Assembly (NCBI GenBank): GCA_029974985.1
Contig: JARKQC010000227.1
Coordinates: 92,069 to 156,068, forward strand
From: Bacteroidota bacterium
Lineage (GTDB): Bacteria; Bacteroidota; Ignavibacteria; Kapaibacteriales; UBA2268
DNA length: 64,000 nt
Direction of reading: 5' to 3'
The translations under genes and the position numbers were made by a program. Of the stretch, positions 45,793 through 55,236 are shown piece by piece. The first letter of the stretch is position 1; each line of letters opens with the position of its first letter. A model generated the notes under the pieces. That model did not search any database, was not told the DNA's origin, and worked only from the letters and a program-made list of their open reading frames with translations.

Positions 45793-47952
45793 CTACATCT
45801 TCACAAACTTTTCTACCTTATCGCCTATTTTTATAAAATAAGTGCCTCGCGGCAAATTTGAAATATCTATTCTATTAATGTCGTCTGTAAGCTTTTGTTT
45901 AAAGACGACAAGCCCTAATAAATCAACTATTTGTACTTCACGGGAGAGTAAACCTGCTTCTTTATCTATCGAAATATTGATAAAATCACCTGCGGGATTG
46001 GGATAAATATTTGTTGTTGATTTTTCATTATATATTATATTAGTAATATATGGTTTTGGTAAAACTGTGATTTGGACAGTATCAGTAATAACAGATTTGC
46101 AACCATTGAAATGGTGTACTTTTGCAAAATAATAACCCGAATGCCCATAATGTATGTCTTGTATATAATTATACCACATACCATAATCGGCTTCTGACTT
46201 GTCTATTAATCTTGGTTCTTTTGACAAAAAAGGCATATAGTACAATTCAACTTCTATTGGTAATTGTGGCTCATTGTTAAACCAGAGTGTAAAAATTGTA
46301 TCTTTTTCACCAAAATAAAATGTATTGTTTATAGCTTGCTTTTTTATTGCGGGTCTTGGTTTTATTGTAAAATTATAACACAACATATGGCTAATGGATA
46401 CTGGTATTAATTTACCTGAATCATCATAATAACTAATTTCACCCCTTAAATTAAAAAATGTATTATCAACTCTTCTTAAATTTTTAAAATGTAATGTAGG
46501 GGTATCGTAACCATAATAAAAATTTGTATCAGATAAATACCTGCCATTTCCAGTCCAATACAACTTCAAATTAAGATAATCTAAACTAGGACCTGGAAAA
46601 ATGTATTGTGTAATAGAAGTTGTATCACCCTCGCACAACACCCGATATTGCCACCAAGGGTCTCTATTTTTAAAATCATTCAAATTATCTTTTATACTTA
46701 AAGTATCTGAATACGCAACTCCACATTTATTATATAATCCAACACTATATTTTGCTTTTATATCTTTGATATCAAACATGTGAATTAAAGAAAACATTCC
46801 GGGCATAGAATCATTAATAATATTATTATAAGACGCGTATTCATCTTCAAAAAATCTATGTTCAGAATGAATTTTATTATTTTTAAAAAATTTAATAGTA
46901 CCTTTGTTACAATTAAGATTGAAATATACGGAACCACTTGTAATTGTAAAACTAAAAAAAGATAATAAGGTAGTTAAATCATCTATTCTAAAAGCAATTA
47001 TCTCAGGCTTGGAACAAACAGAAATTTTAGCTTTGTTTGAAAAAATTGAATATTTAGTCCCTTTGATTTTTGCTTCAATCTGATATGTGCCTTCATCGTT
47101 TTTATTGACTGGTGAAAAAAATAATTCATCTGTAAATATACCTCTAATATTGTCCTTGTATCCTATAAATTTATTATTCTTATACCATTTGAATTCTAAT
47201 TCATAATTATTAGGATTGTCTATTATTGCTTTTATACTCTCATCGTTACCACTACAAAAATCTAAATCTGGTATAACAATATTAAAATATAAATTATTTT
47301 TTATTATTCTTACTATTCTCGTCTTTTCTATACCGCATTGACCTTCGATTTCTGCATAATAATAACAAGTATCTGCAATTTGTGATATATCAATACTTAA
47401 TTTATTGCTATGTACACCATTATATATATTATCATTATTTAGGATTATATTATTATTATTTAAAAGTTGATACCACTGAATATTGACAAACTCACCCATT
47501 TGTTTGATTTCATTTATACTATAACCGTTTATATGAGCATCGAATTCAAGAATTATACTACCTTGATCTGTTATTAATTCAATATCTTCTGGTTGTTTTG
47601 TAATATTTGTTGAACTTAATACATACACAGCCGCACCAATACTATTTATAGATTCACCATTATTGTTTGAAATCATACAATAATACACCCCAGATTCGCT
47701 ATGCTTTAATGAATTAAATTTTAATATGGGGGTGGTTTTGCCTTGTTTAATTATATTATCTTTATACCATTGAAATTGAAGTGATTGATTTGAAACCGAA
47801 TAAGCCGAAACCGATATAATAGCAGTCTCGCCTTCGCATATTCTTTTTGAATTAGGCTGTTGTGTAATAATAATATCATTTGCTATTAAAACATTACTAA
47901 TACAAAATAAATTTAATAATATTAAAAATAGAGTAATATTATTTCTATTCAT
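45793..47952 (-). CDS. T9SS-sorted protein with Ig-like domains
   Basis: About 719 residues from the ATG at 47952 (a longer frame starts at 47991). A signal peptide is followed by an Ig-like domain (ICEGETAIISVSAYSV, FQWYKDNIIKQGK, SGVYYCMISNN). Further similar modules follow, for example FKWYKNNKFIGYKDN and GTYQIEAKI. It ends in a T9SS type A domain with NIYPNPAGDFINISID, IVDLLGLVVFKQK and GTYFIKIGDKVEKFVKM. Surface adhesin-like structure is likely, but there is no evidence for a ligand. A decayed copy of its last 30 codons lies at 48318-48412. Confidence 0.82.
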   Translation of the reverse strand: MNRNNITLFLILLNLFCISNVLIANDIIITQQPNSKRICEGETAIISVSAYSVSNQSLQFQWYKDNIIKQGKTTPILKFNSLKHSESGVYYCMISNNNGESINSIGAAVYVLSSTNITKQPEDIELITDQGSIILEFDAHINGYSINEIKQMGEFVNIQWYQLLNNNNIILNNDNIYNGVHSNKLSIDISQIADTCYYYAEIEGQCGIEKTRIVRIIKNNLYFNIVIPDLDFCSGNDESIKAIIDNPNNYELEFKWYKNNKFIGYKDNIRGIFTDELFFSPVNKNDEGTYQIEAKIKGTKYSIFSNKAKISVCSKPEIIAFRIDDLTTLLSFFSFTITSGSVYFNLNCNKGTIKFFKNNKIHSEHRFFEDEYASYNNIINDSMPGMFSLIHMFDIKDIKAKYSVGLYNKCGVAYSDTLSIKDNLNDFKNRDPWWQYRVLCEGDTTSITQYIFPGPSLDYLNLKLYWTGNGRYLSDTNFYYGYDTPTLHFKNLRRVDNTFFNLRGEISYYDDSGKLIPVSISHMLCYNFTIKPRPAIKKQAINNTFYFGEKDTIFTLWFNNEPQLPIEVELYYMPFLSKEPRLIDKSEADYGMWYNYIQDIHYGHSGYYFAKVHHFNGCKSVITDTVQITVLPKPYITNIIYNEKSTTNIYPNPAGDFINISIDKEAGLLSREVQIVDLLGLVVFKQKLTDDINRIDISNLPRGTYFIKIGDKVEKFVKM

Positions 47953-48057
47953 ATTATATTTAAACCAGATATTTGAAATATTTGATTTCATTTTTATAAT
48001 CCATATAAATTATTTTCTTTAAATAACTATTTTTTTTCTAACCTAATAATTTTTAAA

Positions 48058-48149
48058 AATATTTTTCTTTTAATACGAAACAAGCAAGTTGCTTGTCCTA
48101 CCACGATTTCTTCGGACGTTCTACACTTCAAAAGTGTAGTTGAGAAGTT
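48058..48149. repeat. 92-bp dispersed repeat, copy 4a
   Basis: Matches 49618-49709 with three substitutions. It contains module A as ACAAGCAA-G-TTGCTTGT (48080-48096) and the stem CTACACTT/AAGTGTAG (48121-48139). Confidence 0.85.
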
Positions 48150-48190
48150 CATTTGAGAAGTTTATAGACACCCATTGTCTTAGTTTCCCA

Positions 48191-48227
48191 GTTGTCCTAT
48201 ACTTCCAAAGTGTAGGACAACTTTTTT
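48191..48227 (+). terminator. Module B hairpin with T tract
   Basis: GTTGTCCTATACTT (48191-48204) pairs with AAGTGTAGGACAAC (48208-48221), followed by six T on the plus strand. No plus-strand gene directly precedes it. Confidence 0.55.
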
Positions 48228-48317
48228 ATCACATCACCCAAACCCTCTCCAAAAGAGAGGACTTATTCGTTTCCTCCCCATCTCCATTGGAGAAGGGGCT
48301 GGGGGTTGAGATTATTT

Positions 48318-48412
48318 TTACATCTTCACAAACTTCTCAACCTTATCGCCTATTTTTATAAAATAAGTACCTCGCGGCAAATTGGAAATATCAATCCTAT
48401 TATTGCCGTCTA
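48318..48412 (-). pseudogene. Orphan T9SS sorting-domain remnant
   Basis: Minus strand reads DGNNRIDISNLPRGTYFIKI, then GDKVEKFVKM and a stop, nearly identical to the end of the gene at 45793. It lies in a different frame from the gene that ends at 48410 and has no upstream coding part, so it is a leftover from recombination or duplication. Confidence 0.75.
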
Positions 48413-49321
48413 TTTTATAATTTTTACTTCTCCGTTAACAAATATTTTTTCATTATTTTTTATAAAAAATAAATACTGATTATTAAGCCAATTCTTTGAT
48501 TCAAAGTTTAACAGTGCATCTGTCTCATTTTTTATAAAATCCTCAGAATATATTAATTGACCTAAAATATCATAAAATTCAATTATAAACCTACCTTTAA
48601 TATTTGAACTAAATAAAATACTAAATTTTTCGGCTGATGGATTTGGATAAACAATAGCTTTATCAACTATTTCAGTATTGTTAAGTAAATTATATTCTGT
48701 ATTATCTTTCCATAAATGAAGATCCTCACAAATTGATATACATCCGATACTTTCACATTGAAACGTTATACCATATTGACTAATTAACACTGGTACAGAA
48801 TATAGTCCAGAAATTTCTCTTTTAATTTTCCATATTTGCCTACAACAATGATTTTCATTACAAGGGTACAATCCTAATGAATGTGATGGATTATAAATAT
48901 CCTTAGTCCAACAACCTCCATAATTAATTGAAATAAAAGATGTCGAATCACCAGGTTGTAATCCAATTCCACACTCTGAGAACTTTGCCACTTTCTCTAA
49001 AAGCCTTATGACAGCTTCTTGTGTTACCCAAAAAAGTGGTAGTTGATTTAAGGCAGGTCCACAACCGTATCTATCTAATACTATTAATGAATCAAATTTG
49101 TAATCACACCAATTTATACTAAGCTCTGGACAATCAAGATATCGATAAGAATAATATATACCCACTTTACAATTTGGAAAAATAAAATCATAAATTTCTT
49201 CATATCCATGAAATTGCCAATCAACATCTGGGCATAAAAATTTACAATCTTCACTTTTAGATATTACAATATTAAAAAATAAATTTAATATTATTAAAAT
49301 ATAAATATATTTGATTTTCAT
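48410..49321 (-). CDS. T9SS-sorted Cys-rich protein of unknown function
   Basis: 303 residues. A signal peptide (1-21) is followed by a Cys-rich body with CKFLCPDVDW, CPELSINWCDY, GGCWTKDIYN and CNENHCCRQIW, which suggests disulphide bonds. The end is a T9SS type A domain: VYPNPSAEKFSILFSS, EFYDILGQLIYSED and VKIIK. Between them no known domain is recognised. It is one of three neighbouring T9SS cargo genes on the minus strand. Confidence 0.7.
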   Translation of the reverse strand: MKIKYIYILIILNLFFNIVISKSEDCKFLCPDVDWQFHGYEEIYDFIFPNCKVGIYYSYRYLDCPELSINWCDYKFDSLIVLDRYGCGPALNQLPLFWVTQEAVIRLLEKVAKFSECGIGLQPGDSTSFISINYGGCWTKDIYNPSHSLGLYPCNENHCCRQIWKIKREISGLYSVPVLISQYGITFQCESIGCISICEDLHLWKDNTEYNLLNNTEIVDKAIVYPNPSAEKFSILFSSNIKGRFIIEFYDILGQLIYSEDFIKNETDALLNFESKNWLNNQYLFFIKNNEKIFVNGEVKIIK

Positions 49322-49488
49322 AATAATTATCCTTTACAAAATTTTTAATAAAAAAAACTCTAAAATAAATACTTCAAAATATTCAAAACTTCGATGTATT
49401 TATATTATTGCTGGACCGCGAGCCCACCTTTGGTACTTATGTACTTGTTTAGATTTATTAAAATATAATAAGAATTGATGCGTCTCTT

Positions 49489-49520
49489 CGAAGTATCGAA
49501 GTATCGAAGTATCGAAGTAT
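49489..49520. repeat. Tandem 8-bp repeat, four copies
   Basis: CGAAGTAT occurs four times without a break (49489-49520). It lies between genes, about 430 bases upstream of the TonB-receptor start. Unit-number variation would be likely. Confidence 0.9.
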
Positions 49521-49617
49521 ATTGTTTAAATATCAAATTTGCTAATTTAAAATTCATTTCTTTTTTTCTCAAAAATATCTTTTGTAAAGATAACACTTTT
49601 TTAATTATTTACCAAAT

Positions 49618-49745
49618 TTTATTTACAAATATTTTTCTTTTAATACGAAACAAGCAAGTTGCTTGTTCTACCACGATTTCTTCAGACGTTCTACACCTCA
49701 AAAGTGTAGTTGAGAAGTTTTTATACAACGGGGCATGCCCCATTG
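49618..49745. repeat. 92-bp repeat copy 5 followed by module C
   Basis: 49618-49709 matches 48058-48149. At 49726-49745 the palindrome CAACGGGGCATGCCCCATTG differs by one base from module C in copy 1. Confidence 0.85.
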
Positions 49746-49948
49746 TCTCAGTTTTCTCAGATTTTCAAATAACTTTTTTTAAATTACACATTCTCTATAA
49801 TGTAATAACACATCAAAATCAAAAATGTCTCAAATTTTTCAAAAAAAAGTGAAAAAAAACGTATTTTTTTAAAAAAATACAATAATTATATTATTATTTA
49901 CTCAAAATAGCATTAATTAATGAATTTTTAATATTATCAAGGTTTTAA

Positions 49949-52420
49949 ATGAAAAAAATTATAAAATTTTTATTTATATCTCAATTCATTATTTTTTCTC
50001 CACTACTTTTTTCACAAAGTAAAGATGAAAAAATTACAGAACGATCATATATAAGCTCAGAAGTAACGGTAATTGGCTCTAAATCAAATAGTCTAAGAAC
50101 TGTAACAAGTAGCGCTGTTCCAATAGATATTATTAATAGTGATGAAATTGCACAAAGCGGTGCAACGGAATTAACGCAATTAATAAATTATATTATCCCG
50201 TCATTTTCGAGTGAGCGACAAACTTTTGCTGATGGAAATGATCATAGCGAGCCCGCAACACTACGAAATTTAGGTCCCGACCAAGTACTTGTATTAATAA
50301 ATGGTAAAAGAAGGCATAGGACTTCGCTTGTAACAGTAACTCCCGTTGTCGGAAAAGGTAGTGTAGGAGTTGATTTTAATACAATTCCAATAAATTCTAT
50401 TGATAGAATCGAGGTTTTACGCGATGGTGCGGCTACTCAATACGGTAGCGATGCGATAGCGGGCGTAATCAATATTATTCTAAAAAATAGCACTAATAAT
50501 TTAACGATGAACGCAATTTCGGGTATCACTTCGCAAGGCGACGGATTTTTCTACAATGCCGGATTTAACTATGGTTTTAATTTGCCCAAAAATGGATTTT
50601 TCAATATTAGTATTGACGCTAAGAAAAGAGAGCCGACTAATAGAAATGGAGATTATAATGGATTAGTTTTCCGTTCTCCGGATCAAGATAGTTTATCATT
50701 CGAGGAAAATTTTCAATTAGATAATCAAATTTTAGAAATGAAAGGGTTGAAACGCTCTGATTTTAATTTAAAAATTGGAAATTCTGATATGATGAATATT
50801 GGTACAATGTTCAATTCTGAACTTCCAATAAACGATAATTTTAAATTGTATGGATTTGGAGGTTTGAATTATAGAGATAGCAAGGCGCCGGGCTATTATC
50901 GTTTGCCAAATGATATTCGGAATAATACAGCTATTTATCCAAATGGATTTTTACCATATTTACGTTCAAAAATTTCGGATTATTCTTTTGCTATTGGTAC
51001 AAAATATAATTCTGATACTTGGTTTATTGATATTAGTAATTCTTTTGGTACTAATAATTTTCATTTTTTTGTTGAAAATTCGCTTAATCGCGCTTATGGC
51101 GACTCGACTCCAACAAATTTCGATGCGGGATTACTTGGATTTATCCAAAATTCGCTCAATATAGATTTTTCTAAAAATATGGAAAGTATCATTGGAATAA
51201 GTAAAAGCTATTTGAATTTTGGGGCTGAATTTAGATATGAATCATACAAGCAAACTAAGGGCGAGCTTGCATCTTATTACGCTCCCAATCCAAATTTTGA
51301 ACCCGGTTCGCAGGTATTTCCGGGATTTGCTCCACAAAATGAAATAAATAAATCTGCTATTTCTATTGCAGGATATCTCGATTTAGAGGGAAATATAACT
51401 GAAAACTGGTTTATTAATTTAGGCACAAGATATGAAAATTATGATAGCGATAATTCTGCAATAGTTGGTAAAATCGCGTCTATTTATAAATTTTATGAGG
51501 AGTTCTTTAATTTAAGATTTTCAATTGGAAGCGGATATCGAATGCCATCGCTTCAACAGAGATTTTATAATAAAAATAATACACAATTTGTGAATTTTGG
51601 TACTGGATTTTTCCCCGTTGAAATTGCAACTCTAACTAATGATAATGAAGTTGTTAAAGCATTAGGTTTCCCCGAGTTAAAAGCCGAACAATCAATGAAT
51701 TATTCTCTTGGATTTACTTCTCAACTATCAAATAATACAAGTTTGACTCTTGACGCATATTTTATTGAAATTAATGATAGAATCGTTCTTTCGGGATTAT
51801 TTACTAAATTCGATCCATATATCGCAGAATTAATAAAAAATATACCGGGTGCCGATGCTTTCCAATTCTTTACAAATGCTATAAATACAAGAACAAAGGG
51901 CATTGATATCGTATTAAATCAAAAATTTGATTTATCTAATTATGGAAATCTTAATATTACTATTGCGGCAAATATTTCTGAAACAAGTTTGTTTGGAAAT
52001 ATAAAAACATCAAACACTTTGCCAGACTCTGTTTATGCAAGTAGTATATTTAGTAGAGAAGAAATTGCACGTTTAGAAAATGGGCAGCCAAATAACAAAA
52101 TATTAACTTCGCTTAATTATAATTATGAAAAATTAAATGTTGATTTGTCATTTATTAGATATGGCGAGGTAATCCACAAGTTAGAAGACCCTAATCTCGA
52201 CCAAATTTTTAGCGGAAAATGGATAAGTAATTTATTGATAAAATATAGATTTATTGATAATTTTACATTAAAATTTAATATACAAAATTTATTTGATGTT
52301 TATCCCGATGAAAATAAAGAAATTATGCGTGATTATGGAAGATTTCCATATAATACAGCGGTTACACAATTCGGTTTAAATGGACGGACTATTATTGCGG
52401 GAATAGAATTAAATATATAA
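49949..52420 (+). CDS. TonB-dependent outer-membrane receptor
   Basis: 823 residues. A signal peptide (1-23) and a short N-terminal segment precede a plug domain (about 45-175) with VLVLINGKRRHRTSLV and IEVLRDGAATQYGSDAIAGV. A 22-strand-type barrel follows, ending IIAGIELNI. The TonB box is not obvious. It imports siderophores, B12, sugars or similar ligands; nothing nearby shows which. No SusD partner is adjacent, so a carbohydrate-type Sus system is unlikely. Confidence 0.92.
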   Translation: MKKIIKFLFISQFIIFSPLLFSQSKDEKITERSYISSEVTVIGSKSNSLRTVTSSAVPIDIINSDEIAQSGATELTQLINYIIPSFSSERQTFADGNDHSEPATLRNLGPDQVLVLINGKRRHRTSLVTVTPVVGKGSVGVDFNTIPINSIDRIEVLRDGAATQYGSDAIAGVINIILKNSTNNLTMNAISGITSQGDGFFYNAGFNYGFNLPKNGFFNISIDAKKREPTNRNGDYNGLVFRSPDQDSLSFEENFQLDNQILEMKGLKRSDFNLKIGNSDMMNIGTMFNSELPINDNFKLYGFGGLNYRDSKAPGYYRLPNDIRNNTAIYPNGFLPYLRSKISDYSFAIGTKYNSDTWFIDISNSFGTNNFHFFVENSLNRAYGDSTPTNFDAGLLGFIQNSLNIDFSKNMESIIGISKSYLNFGAEFRYESYKQTKGELASYYAPNPNFEPGSQVFPGFAPQNEINKSAISIAGYLDLEGNITENWFINLGTRYENYDSDNSAIVGKIASIYKFYEEFFNLRFSIGSGYRMPSLQQRFYNKNNTQFVNFGTGFFPVEIATLTNDNEVVKALGFPELKAEQSMNYSLGFTSQLSNNTSLTLDAYFIEINDRIVLSGLFTKFDPYIAELIKNIPGADAFQFFTNAINTRTKGIDIVLNQKFDLSNYGNLNITIAANISETSLFGNIKTSNTLPDSVYASSIFSREEIARLENGQPNNKILTSLNYNYEKLNVDLSFIRYGEVIHKLEDPNLDQIFSGKWISNLLIKYRFIDNFTLKFNIQNLFDVYPDENKEIMRDYGRFPYNTAVTQFGLNGRTIIAGIELNI

Positions 52421-52468
52421 TATAGATAAATCTCTTATAACAAAAGAGCCTATCAAAAATATTATTAA

Positions 52469-53665
52469 TTATTTATTTTTATTTATCACATCATTATAAA
52501 CCTGTTCAGTTTTTGAAATATATTTTTCAAAATTAAAATGCTTATCAATTAAATCTTTAGTATCGCTTTTTAAGTCAAATAAAATATTATCATTACTAAT
52601 AAGATAATTAATTTCTTGAGCTAATTCTTTGGGATTATTAAAATTACTTTTTTTACAACACTTATAACCATTATAATAATTTTGATGATAGGATTCCTCG
52701 GATATTAAAGCAGGGACACCTAAATTGATAGCATCTAATGCTGCCATACCATGTGATTCGGAATAAGATGATAAAATGAACAAATCAGAACTTAATAATA
52801 TTTCATTTTTTTCATCACCAAAAATCCCATTCTTAAGTTTTATATAATCACCTGCATTATTATTAATAATCATATTGTTTAATTTGTCTAAATATCCTTT
52901 TTCAGAAGGTCCGTAAATTAAATAAATAAAATTTTTATTAATTTTATATAGTTCAGTCATCACATTTATTGCTCTATCAAATCCCTTAATATGACTAAGC
53001 CTTTCAACCGAAATAAATATTTTTCTATTTTCATTGGGGAAATATTTATTCTTATATTTAGCTTTACTATTTTCATCATAAAATAAAGGGCGGATGCCAT
53101 TAGGAATTTCAATAATTATTTTTGTTGGATATTTTTCTTGAATTTCCATAGTTTCATTATAGGAAGTTGATATAAATAATTCTGTATTTTCTAAAATTGG
53201 TTTATTTATATATAAAGCTAAATTTCTCAAAAAATATAAAGGATGAAAAATATTTAAATATTTAAAAATTAATGTACCGTGTGGCTTAATTATATAAGGT
53301 ATTTTATGCTTTTTAATATATTTATAAATAGGTTTTAAAAAAAGAAAAGAATATACATCTGCAAAATGCACAATATCAAATTTAGAAATATTTTCTTTTG
53401 CCCATTTAGAAACTTTCGAACCATTATAAAAATTAAGATGTTTTGCTAACAAATTACTATAATTTCTGAATCGAACGACTTCAACACCATTGATTGTCTC
53501 TGTTTTTATTGGATTTCTTCTTTTATTATCAAAAACATCTGTAGTAATAACAGTAACTTTATGAGCATTTTTTGCAATACCTTCAGCTAAATCACTTGTA
53601 GTTCGTGGAATACCACCATAGGAAAATGCGGGAGTGTAATATGGAGTTATATATAATATGTTCAT
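52469..53665 (-). CDS. Glycosyltransferase family 4
   Basis: 398 residues with a GT-B fold. N-terminal domain: ITPYYTPAFSYGGIPR and IVHFADVYSFLFLKP. C-terminal domain: ISVERLSHIKGFDRAI, IYGPSEKGY, SSYSESHGMAALDAINLGVPAL (the EX7E region is SESHGMAALDA). It transfers a sugar in the synthesis of a cell-surface glycan. It stands alone, not in a polysaccharide cluster, so the acceptor is unknown. Confidence 0.9.
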   Translation of the reverse strand: MNILYITPYYTPAFSYGGIPRTTSDLAEGIAKNAHKVTVITTDVFDNKRRNPIKTETINGVEVVRFRNYSNLLAKHLNFYNGSKVSKWAKENISKFDIVHFADVYSFLFLKPIYKYIKKHKIPYIIKPHGTLIFKYLNIFHPLYFLRNLALYINKPILENTELFISTSYNETMEIQEKYPTKIIIEIPNGIRPLFYDENSKAKYKNKYFPNENRKIFISVERLSHIKGFDRAINVMTELYKINKNFIYLIYGPSEKGYLDKLNNMIINNNAGDYIKLKNGIFGDEKNEILLSSDLFILSSYSESHGMAALDAINLGVPALISEESYHQNYYNGYKCCKKSNFNNPKELAQEINYLISNDNILFDLKSDTKDLIDKHFNFEKYISKTEQVYNDVINKNK

Positions 53666-53971
53666 TTTTTGAAATTTTGATAACTGAGTATAAAAAAATT
53701 TTAAGCTAAATTATTTTCAAATTAGTTCATTATTAGTATATAAAAATAAAAAATTTGTAGGATAAGCATTAATGCCATACTGAACGAAATGAAAAATCTA
53801 TCTTTTAAATTACTTGGTTTCTTCATTTCGATTAAAACGACTATCAATTTACGTGTATCAATCAATAAAATATACACTCAAATACAATATTTAGTATAAA
53901 AAAGTAGGAAAAAAGACTGAATCATTAAAAATGAGACAGTCCCTTTTTAAAAATTATTTACTAATTTTGAA
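53666..53971. other. 306-bp intergenic region with repeat fragments
   Basis: It holds a degenerate module A (GTAGGATAAGCATTAATGC, 53758-53776), a TGAACGAAATGAAAAATCT repeat (about 53781-53799) and ATGAGACAGTCCC (53930-53942), which recalls an insertion-sequence end. No gene seen. Confidence 0.5.
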
Positions 53972-55216
53972 TTAAATCATTTTTAGTTCTTTCCCAACTT
54001 TGATAAATGCAGTAATTGCTTTATCTAAATGTTCATCATTATGTGCCGCCGAAATCTGAACTCTAATCCTATCTTTGCCTCGCGGAACAACGGGAAAAGA
54101 AAATGCAGTAACATAAATGCCTTCTTCGAGCATACGATTTGCAAATTCAACAGCAAGAGCAGAGCAGTTTTCGTATTTACCAAACATTATTGGAGTAATA
54201 GGATGGTCGCCCGGAATAATATCAAAACCTGCATCGGTCATCTCTTTTCTAAATCTTTTTGTGTTATTTTCGAGTTTATCTCTAAGCTCGGTGCTTGCTG
54301 AAAGTATATCAAGGCATTTGATTGTAGCGCCAACTATTGCTGGAGCGAGTGAATTTGAAAATAGATATGGTCGTCCTTTATTACGCATCCAATCAATGAT
54401 TTCTTTTCTTCCTGAAATACAACCACCAGAAGCTCCGCCTAATGCTTTACCAAAAGTAGTTGTAATAATATCTATTCTACTCATAACATTATGATATTCG
54501 TGAGTTCCGCGTCCTTTTTTGCCCATAAATCCACTTGCATGGCTATCATCAACCATAACAAGAGCATCGTATTTTTCAGCTAAATCACAAATATCTTTTA
54601 AACGTGCTATATCGCCATCCATCGAAAAAACACCATCGGTAGCGATTACTTTAAACCTGCAATTTTTTTCGTTAGCTTCTTTTAAACAACGCTCTAAACC
54701 TTTTAATTCTTTGCCAGTTGCGGGGTCTAATTCCTCTATATCTCTCATATCAGAATGTTTATAAACCCAACGTTGTGCTTTTGACAAGCGAATACCATCT
54801 ATTATTGATGCATGATTTAGAGCATCCGTAATTATTGCATCTTCTGGTCCGAATAATGGCTCGAAGACAGCGGCGTTTGCGTCGAAAGCGGCACAAAATA
54901 GAATTGTGTCATCTGTACCTAAAAATTCAGAAACTTTTTTTTCGAGTGTTTTATGAATATCTTGAGTTCCACAGATAAATCTTACGGATGACATACCAAA
55001 TCCACGTTCGTCAATCATTTCGTGAGCGGCTTTAATAAGCTCGGGATGAGAAGATAGCCCAAGATAATTATTAGCACAAAAATTTAGTACTTTTTTATTA
55101 TTAACTATTATTTCGGCACCTTGTGGCGATTCAATAATTCTTTCGTGTTTATATAATTTTTGTTCTTCGAGTGATTTAAGTTCTGAAGCCAAAAATTCTT
55201 TCATTTTTACGTACAT
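53972..55216 (-). CDS. kbl: Glycine C-acetyltransferase (2-amino-3-ketobutyrate CoA ligase)
   Basis: 414 residues of the alpha-oxoamine synthase family. PLP lysine lies in TTFGKALGGASGG (near 253); VMVDDSHASGFMG is the Asp-x-His PLP site, and NFCANNYLGLSSHPEL the N-terminal family block. It cleaves 2-amino-3-ketobutyrate to glycine and acetyl-CoA in threonine breakdown. A GGAG sequence lies six bases before the ATG at 55216, so I keep that start over a downstream Met. Threonine dehydrogenase is not nearby. Confidence 0.9.
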   Translation of the reverse strand: MYVKMKEFLASELKSLEEQKLYKHERIIESPQGAEIIVNNKKVLNFCANNYLGLSSHPELIKAAHEMIDERGFGMSSVRFICGTQDIHKTLEKKVSEFLGTDDTILFCAAFDANAAVFEPLFGPEDAIITDALNHASIIDGIRLSKAQRWVYKHSDMRDIEELDPATGKELKGLERCLKEANEKNCRFKVIATDGVFSMDGDIARLKDICDLAEKYDALVMVDDSHASGFMGKKGRGTHEYHNVMSRIDIITTTFGKALGGASGGCISGRKEIIDWMRNKGRPYLFSNSLAPAIVGATIKCLDILSASTELRDKLENNTKRFRKEMTDAGFDIIPGDHPITPIMFGKYENCSALAVEFANRMLEEGIYVTAFSFPVVPRGKDRIRVQISAAHNDEHLDKAITAFIKVGKELKMI

Positions 55217-55236
55217 TTTTTTCTCCGTACAAATTA

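Larger units (their letters stand above)
47992..48409. other. 418-bp intergenic region with repeats and a coding remnant
   Basis: It contains the 92-bp repeat unit (48058-48149), module B with T tract (48191-48227), a Bacteroidetes-type GC-rich repeat (about 48238-48310, ending in GGGGCTGGGGGTTGAG), and the sorting-domain remnant 48318-48412. Confidence 0.7.
49322..49948. other. 627-bp intergenic region with repeats
   Basis: It holds a tandem 8-bp repeat (49489-49520), the second 92-bp repeat (49618-49709), module C (49726-49745) and AT-rich leader sequence for the TonB receptor. A short open frame at 49405-49596 (minus) is low-complexity and I do not call it. Confidence 0.6.

Noticed and set aside
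48140..48361. 73-residue plus-strand frame
   Set aside because: It is formed by palindromic repeats and the antisense of the sorting-domain remnant.
49405..49852. Short open frames in the region before the TonB receptor
   Set aside because: They run through the tandem repeat and the 92-bp repeat, and are low-complexity; better explained as non-coding repeats.
54029..54764. Several plus-strand frames opposite kbl
   Set aside because: They lie wholly inside a conserved enzyme gene and have no protein-like domains.
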